Part shown: one piece after another, positions 61,908 to 64,000 of the stretch
Layout of the letters: every line of letters starts with the position of its first letter
How positions within the stretch are numbered: position 1 is the first letter of the stretch
NCBI RefSeq assembly: GCF_014280965.1
Contig: NZ_JACODZ010000009.1
Span: forward strand, 124,001 to 188,000
Source of the DNA: Echinicola salinicaeni
GTDB lineage: Bacteria > Bacteroidota > Bacteroidia > Cytophagales > Cyclobacteriaceae
Direction: 5' to 3'
Length of the DNA: 64,000 nt
The notes under the pieces: generated by a model
The model's database searches: none
What the model was told of the DNA's origin: nothing
Seen by the model: the letters and a program-made list of their open reading frames with translations, nothing else
Translations under genes and position numbers: made by a program

Positions 61908-64000
61908 CTATTTTTTCGATTCCTTAATGTATTGGCTGGGGGAGCTGCCAAAGTGTTTGGTGAAAGCCCTACTGAAATTATTGGGAATATTATACCCTAC
62001 TTTATAAGCAGTTTCGGTAATATTATAGTCTCCAGTCAATAAATATTCGGCAGCCTTATTCATGCGAAAAGTATTGACAAAATCAGCAGCGGATTTGTTG
62101 GTCAGCGCCTTAATTTTTCTATAAAATTGGGAACGGCTCATATTGAGCTGCGCAGCCAAGGAATCTATATCTAGATTTTCAGTTTCCAGATTACTTTCTA
62201 TCAAGCCTTTGATTTTTTCAAGGAATTTTTCATCAGCGGAGTTGATTGCAATCTTTTTGAACTCTGCGGATGATCCTTTTGAAAATATTTCCCGCAAGAG
62301 ACGACGTTGCTCGAGAAGGTTTTGTACTTGGGCTTTTAATATGTCAGTATTAAAAGGTTTGGTGACATATGCATCGGCTCCTGTTTCATAGCCTTCCATC
62401 TTGGCTTCAGCAGATTGGCGAGCAGTGAGTAAAATAATAGGTATATGACTGGTACGTTCATCTGTTTTGAGTTGTTTGCAGAGTTGTAGTCCATTCATAT
62501 CCGGCATCATTAAATCACTGATGATGAGGTCGGGAATACTATTAACGGCTTTGTCAATACCTTCGATACCATTGGTAGCAGTTGTGACCCTGTATTCCAT
62601 ATTGAAGCTCATTTCTACATAAGACCGAATATCTGTATTGTCATCAACCACCAAGATCAGAGGGGTTTCAGTATCAGAATCGTTGGTATGCTTAGTGGAT
62701 GGATCAATGCCAGTAGTTAGGGGTTCCTCAATATTTATTTCTTCAAGCTTGCTTGGGGGAATTTCATGCGTTGAATCAATACTTACAGGTAGAAATACTG
62801 AAAAACTTGTACCTTTTCCTAAAGTACTGTCCACCTCAATTTTACCACCGTGCAGACCCACTAATTCCTTGCAAAGGCTAAGTCCAATACCTGAGCCTTT
62901 TTGCTGCTTTTTATTATGAGGACTCTGATAGAATATTGTGAATATTTTTTCCTGATCTTCTTTGGGAATCCCTTGGCCATTGTCCTGCACAAGGATGGTA
63001 ATTCCCATGGTTGGACTTGTGGTTTTGTCTACTTTAAGGATGATTTGTCCATTATTAGGTGTGAATTTAAAAGCGTTAGATAGAAGGTTGTTCAATACCA
63101 TGGTGAGCTTATCGGCATCAAAGTCCATGATAAAATGGTCAGTAGAAGTCATTATTTTAAAGTCAATAGCACCTTTTTTGGCCATTTCTTCAAATGAACT
63201 GCCAAGACTAAGAACAAATGAAATTATGTCTGAATGCTGAAGATTGAGTTTTAAATGACCTGATTCCAATTTACGGAAATCCAATAGTTGGTTGATGAGC
63301 ATTAAAAGTTGATTGGCATTTCGATGCATCAAAAGGTGGTATTTTGCTGCAATTTGTTTTTTGGGTTTTTCTTTCAAAAGTCTTTCCAGTGGATCAATAA
63401 TCAACGTCAGAGGCGTCCTAAATTCATGGGATATTTCCGTAAAAAATTGGAGCTTGGCCTGATGGATAGCTTCCCTTTTTCTATAGCGTATTTTAGCAAT
63501 GAGGTAACGGTATACCATCCAGGCAAATAATGCTAAAGCTATCAAGTAAATACCAATAGACCACCAGCTCAGCCACCAAGGTGGTAGCACTTTTATCCGC
63601 AAGGTGGCAGGTTGTTCACTCCATATTCCATCACTATTGGCTCCATATACCCTAAATACATAATCTCCAGGAGATAGGTTAGAGTAGGGGGCTATCCTTC
63701 TGGAAGCATCTGTGTAAATCCATTCGCTATCATATCCTTCGAGTTTGTATTTGTATTTATTGCTTAGTGGGTTAGTATAGTGCAAAGCTGCAAATTCCAG
63801 TCTGAATGTCTTGTCCCACCAAGTAAGTGTGATTTCCTCCGTTGTGAGTAGGGAATTTTTCAATATTTCCCTGTCCCTGACTTTGGTTCCCAAATGCACA
63901 TCTTCGTGCATGACATTTAGATTGGTCAAAATGACTTTTGGAGGAAAAGGATTAATTTTTATTTGCTCAGGAATGAACGAAGTGAGACCATTTGACCCCC
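61908..64000 (-). CDS. Hybrid two-component system regulator (HTCS), 5' end outside window
   Basis: The frame is open to the right edge (GLTSFIPEQIKINPFPP before the first visible ATG), so the N-terminal periplasmic propeller lies outside. Visible, in order: the Y_Y_Y domain (LSPGDYVFRVYGANSDG), one membrane helix (WWSIGIYLIALALFAWMVYR), HisKA with the phospho-His in ISHEFRTPL, an ATPase domain (LLSNAFKFTPN, GSGIGLSL), a receiver with Asp in SDLMMPDMNG and Lys in TKPF, and a C-terminal AraC helix-turn-helix (LNMSRSQFYRKIKALTN, GYNIPNNFSRAFTKHFG). HTCS proteins sense a glycan fragment and directly activate a neighbouring polysaccharide locus. The target here may be the GH28 gene or genes beyond the window. 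At least 690 residues are visible of an expected 1300-1400. Confidence 0.95.
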   Translation of the reverse strand, partial: GSNGLTSFIPEQIKINPFPPKVILTNLNVMHEDVHLGTKVRDREILKNSLLTTEEITLTWWDKTFRLEFAALHYTNPLSNKYKYKLEGYDSEWIYTDASRRIAPYSNLSPGDYVFRVYGANSDGIWSEQPATLRIKVLPPWWLSWWSIGIYLIALALFAWMVYRYLIAKIRYRKREAIHQAKLQFFTEISHEFRTPLTLIIDPLERLLKEKPKKQIAAKYHLLMHRNANQLLMLINQLLDFRKLESGHLKLNLQHSDIISFVLSLGSSFEEMAKKGAIDFKIMTSTDHFIMDFDADKLTMVLNNLLSNAFKFTPNNGQIILKVDKTTSPTMGITILVQDNGQGIPKEDQEKIFTIFYQSPHNKKQQKGSGIGLSLCKELVGLHGGKIEVDSTLGKGTSFSVFLPVSIDSTHEIPPSKLEEINIEEPLTTGIDPSTKHTNDSDTETPLILVVDDNTDIRSYVEMSFNMEYRVTTATNGIEGIDKAVNSIPDLIISDLMMPDMNGLQLCKQLKTDERTSHIPIILLTARQSAEAKMEGYETGADAYVTKPFNTDILKAQVQNLLEQRRLLREIFSKGSSAEFKKIAINSADEKFLEKIKGLIESNLETENLDIDSLAAQLNMSRSQFYRKIKALTNKSAADFVNTFRMNKAAEYLLTGDYNITETAYKVGYNIPNNFSRAFTKHFGSSPSQYIKESKK

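Overview
This AT-rich window comes from a Bacteroidota chromosome, most likely a marine or saline member of the Cytophagia (Cyclobacteriaceae-like: Cyclobacterium, Echinicola, Algoriphagus). The signs are SusC/SusD pairs, ECF sigma/FecR switches, a hybrid two-component regulator, sulfatases, PCMD and PKD lipoproteins, an aerotolerance (Bat) operon, and an RND efflux pump fused to its outer-membrane channel. Genus is inferred from gene style only. I saw no tRNA, rRNA, CRISPR array, phage or intact insertion sequence.

Layout. 0-8 kb: the end of an upstream gene, a lipoprotein HAD phosphatase, and a tightly overlapping operon moxR - DUF58 - DUF4381 - batA - batB/C fusion - batD, closed by a convergent NAD(P)-binding gene. 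8-15 kb: a gene-poor gap with a dispersed 11-bp-period repeat, a beta-barrel protein and a PCMD lipoprotein, gnd, DUF983, an AraC regulator, and a membrane-anchored protein with a DNA-binding-like N-terminus. 15.8-25 kb: a degraded polysaccharide locus. The first quarter of a SusC is joined out of frame to the tail of a sulfatase. A three-gene operon follows: a large unknown lipoprotein, an exported FAD oxidoreductase, and an exported protein with an apparent covalent-FMN motif. A GH95-like glycosidase converges on it. 25-33 kb: czcA(-czcC), czcB and an OmpR/CusS-type regulator-sensor pair. 33-35 kb: a sulfatase and a small secreted protein.

36-57 kb: two complete ECF sigma - FecR - STN-SusC - SusD loci on the same strand, separated by a convergent sulfatase. 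Around them lie two NAGPA-type phosphodiester glycosidases, an IPT/NHL propeller lipoprotein, a secreted glycerophosphodiester phosphodiesterase and an endonuclease/exonuclease/phosphatase-fold lipoprotein. This phosphodiester-cleaving content is unusual for a SusCD locus and suggests a phosphodiester-linked, partly sulfated glycan or polyol-phosphate polymer as substrate (inference). Both loci carry a perfect hairpin with TCGGAAA in its loop between fecR and susC. 57-64 kb: an AI-2E-type membrane protein, a GH28 enzyme, a three-PKD lipoprotein and a hybrid two-component regulator cut by the window edge.

The main candidates for something new are the flavin redox operon beside the SusC/sulfatase scar, the phosphodiester-rich twin SusCD region, the matched fecR-susC hairpins, and the dispersed 11-bp-period repeat.
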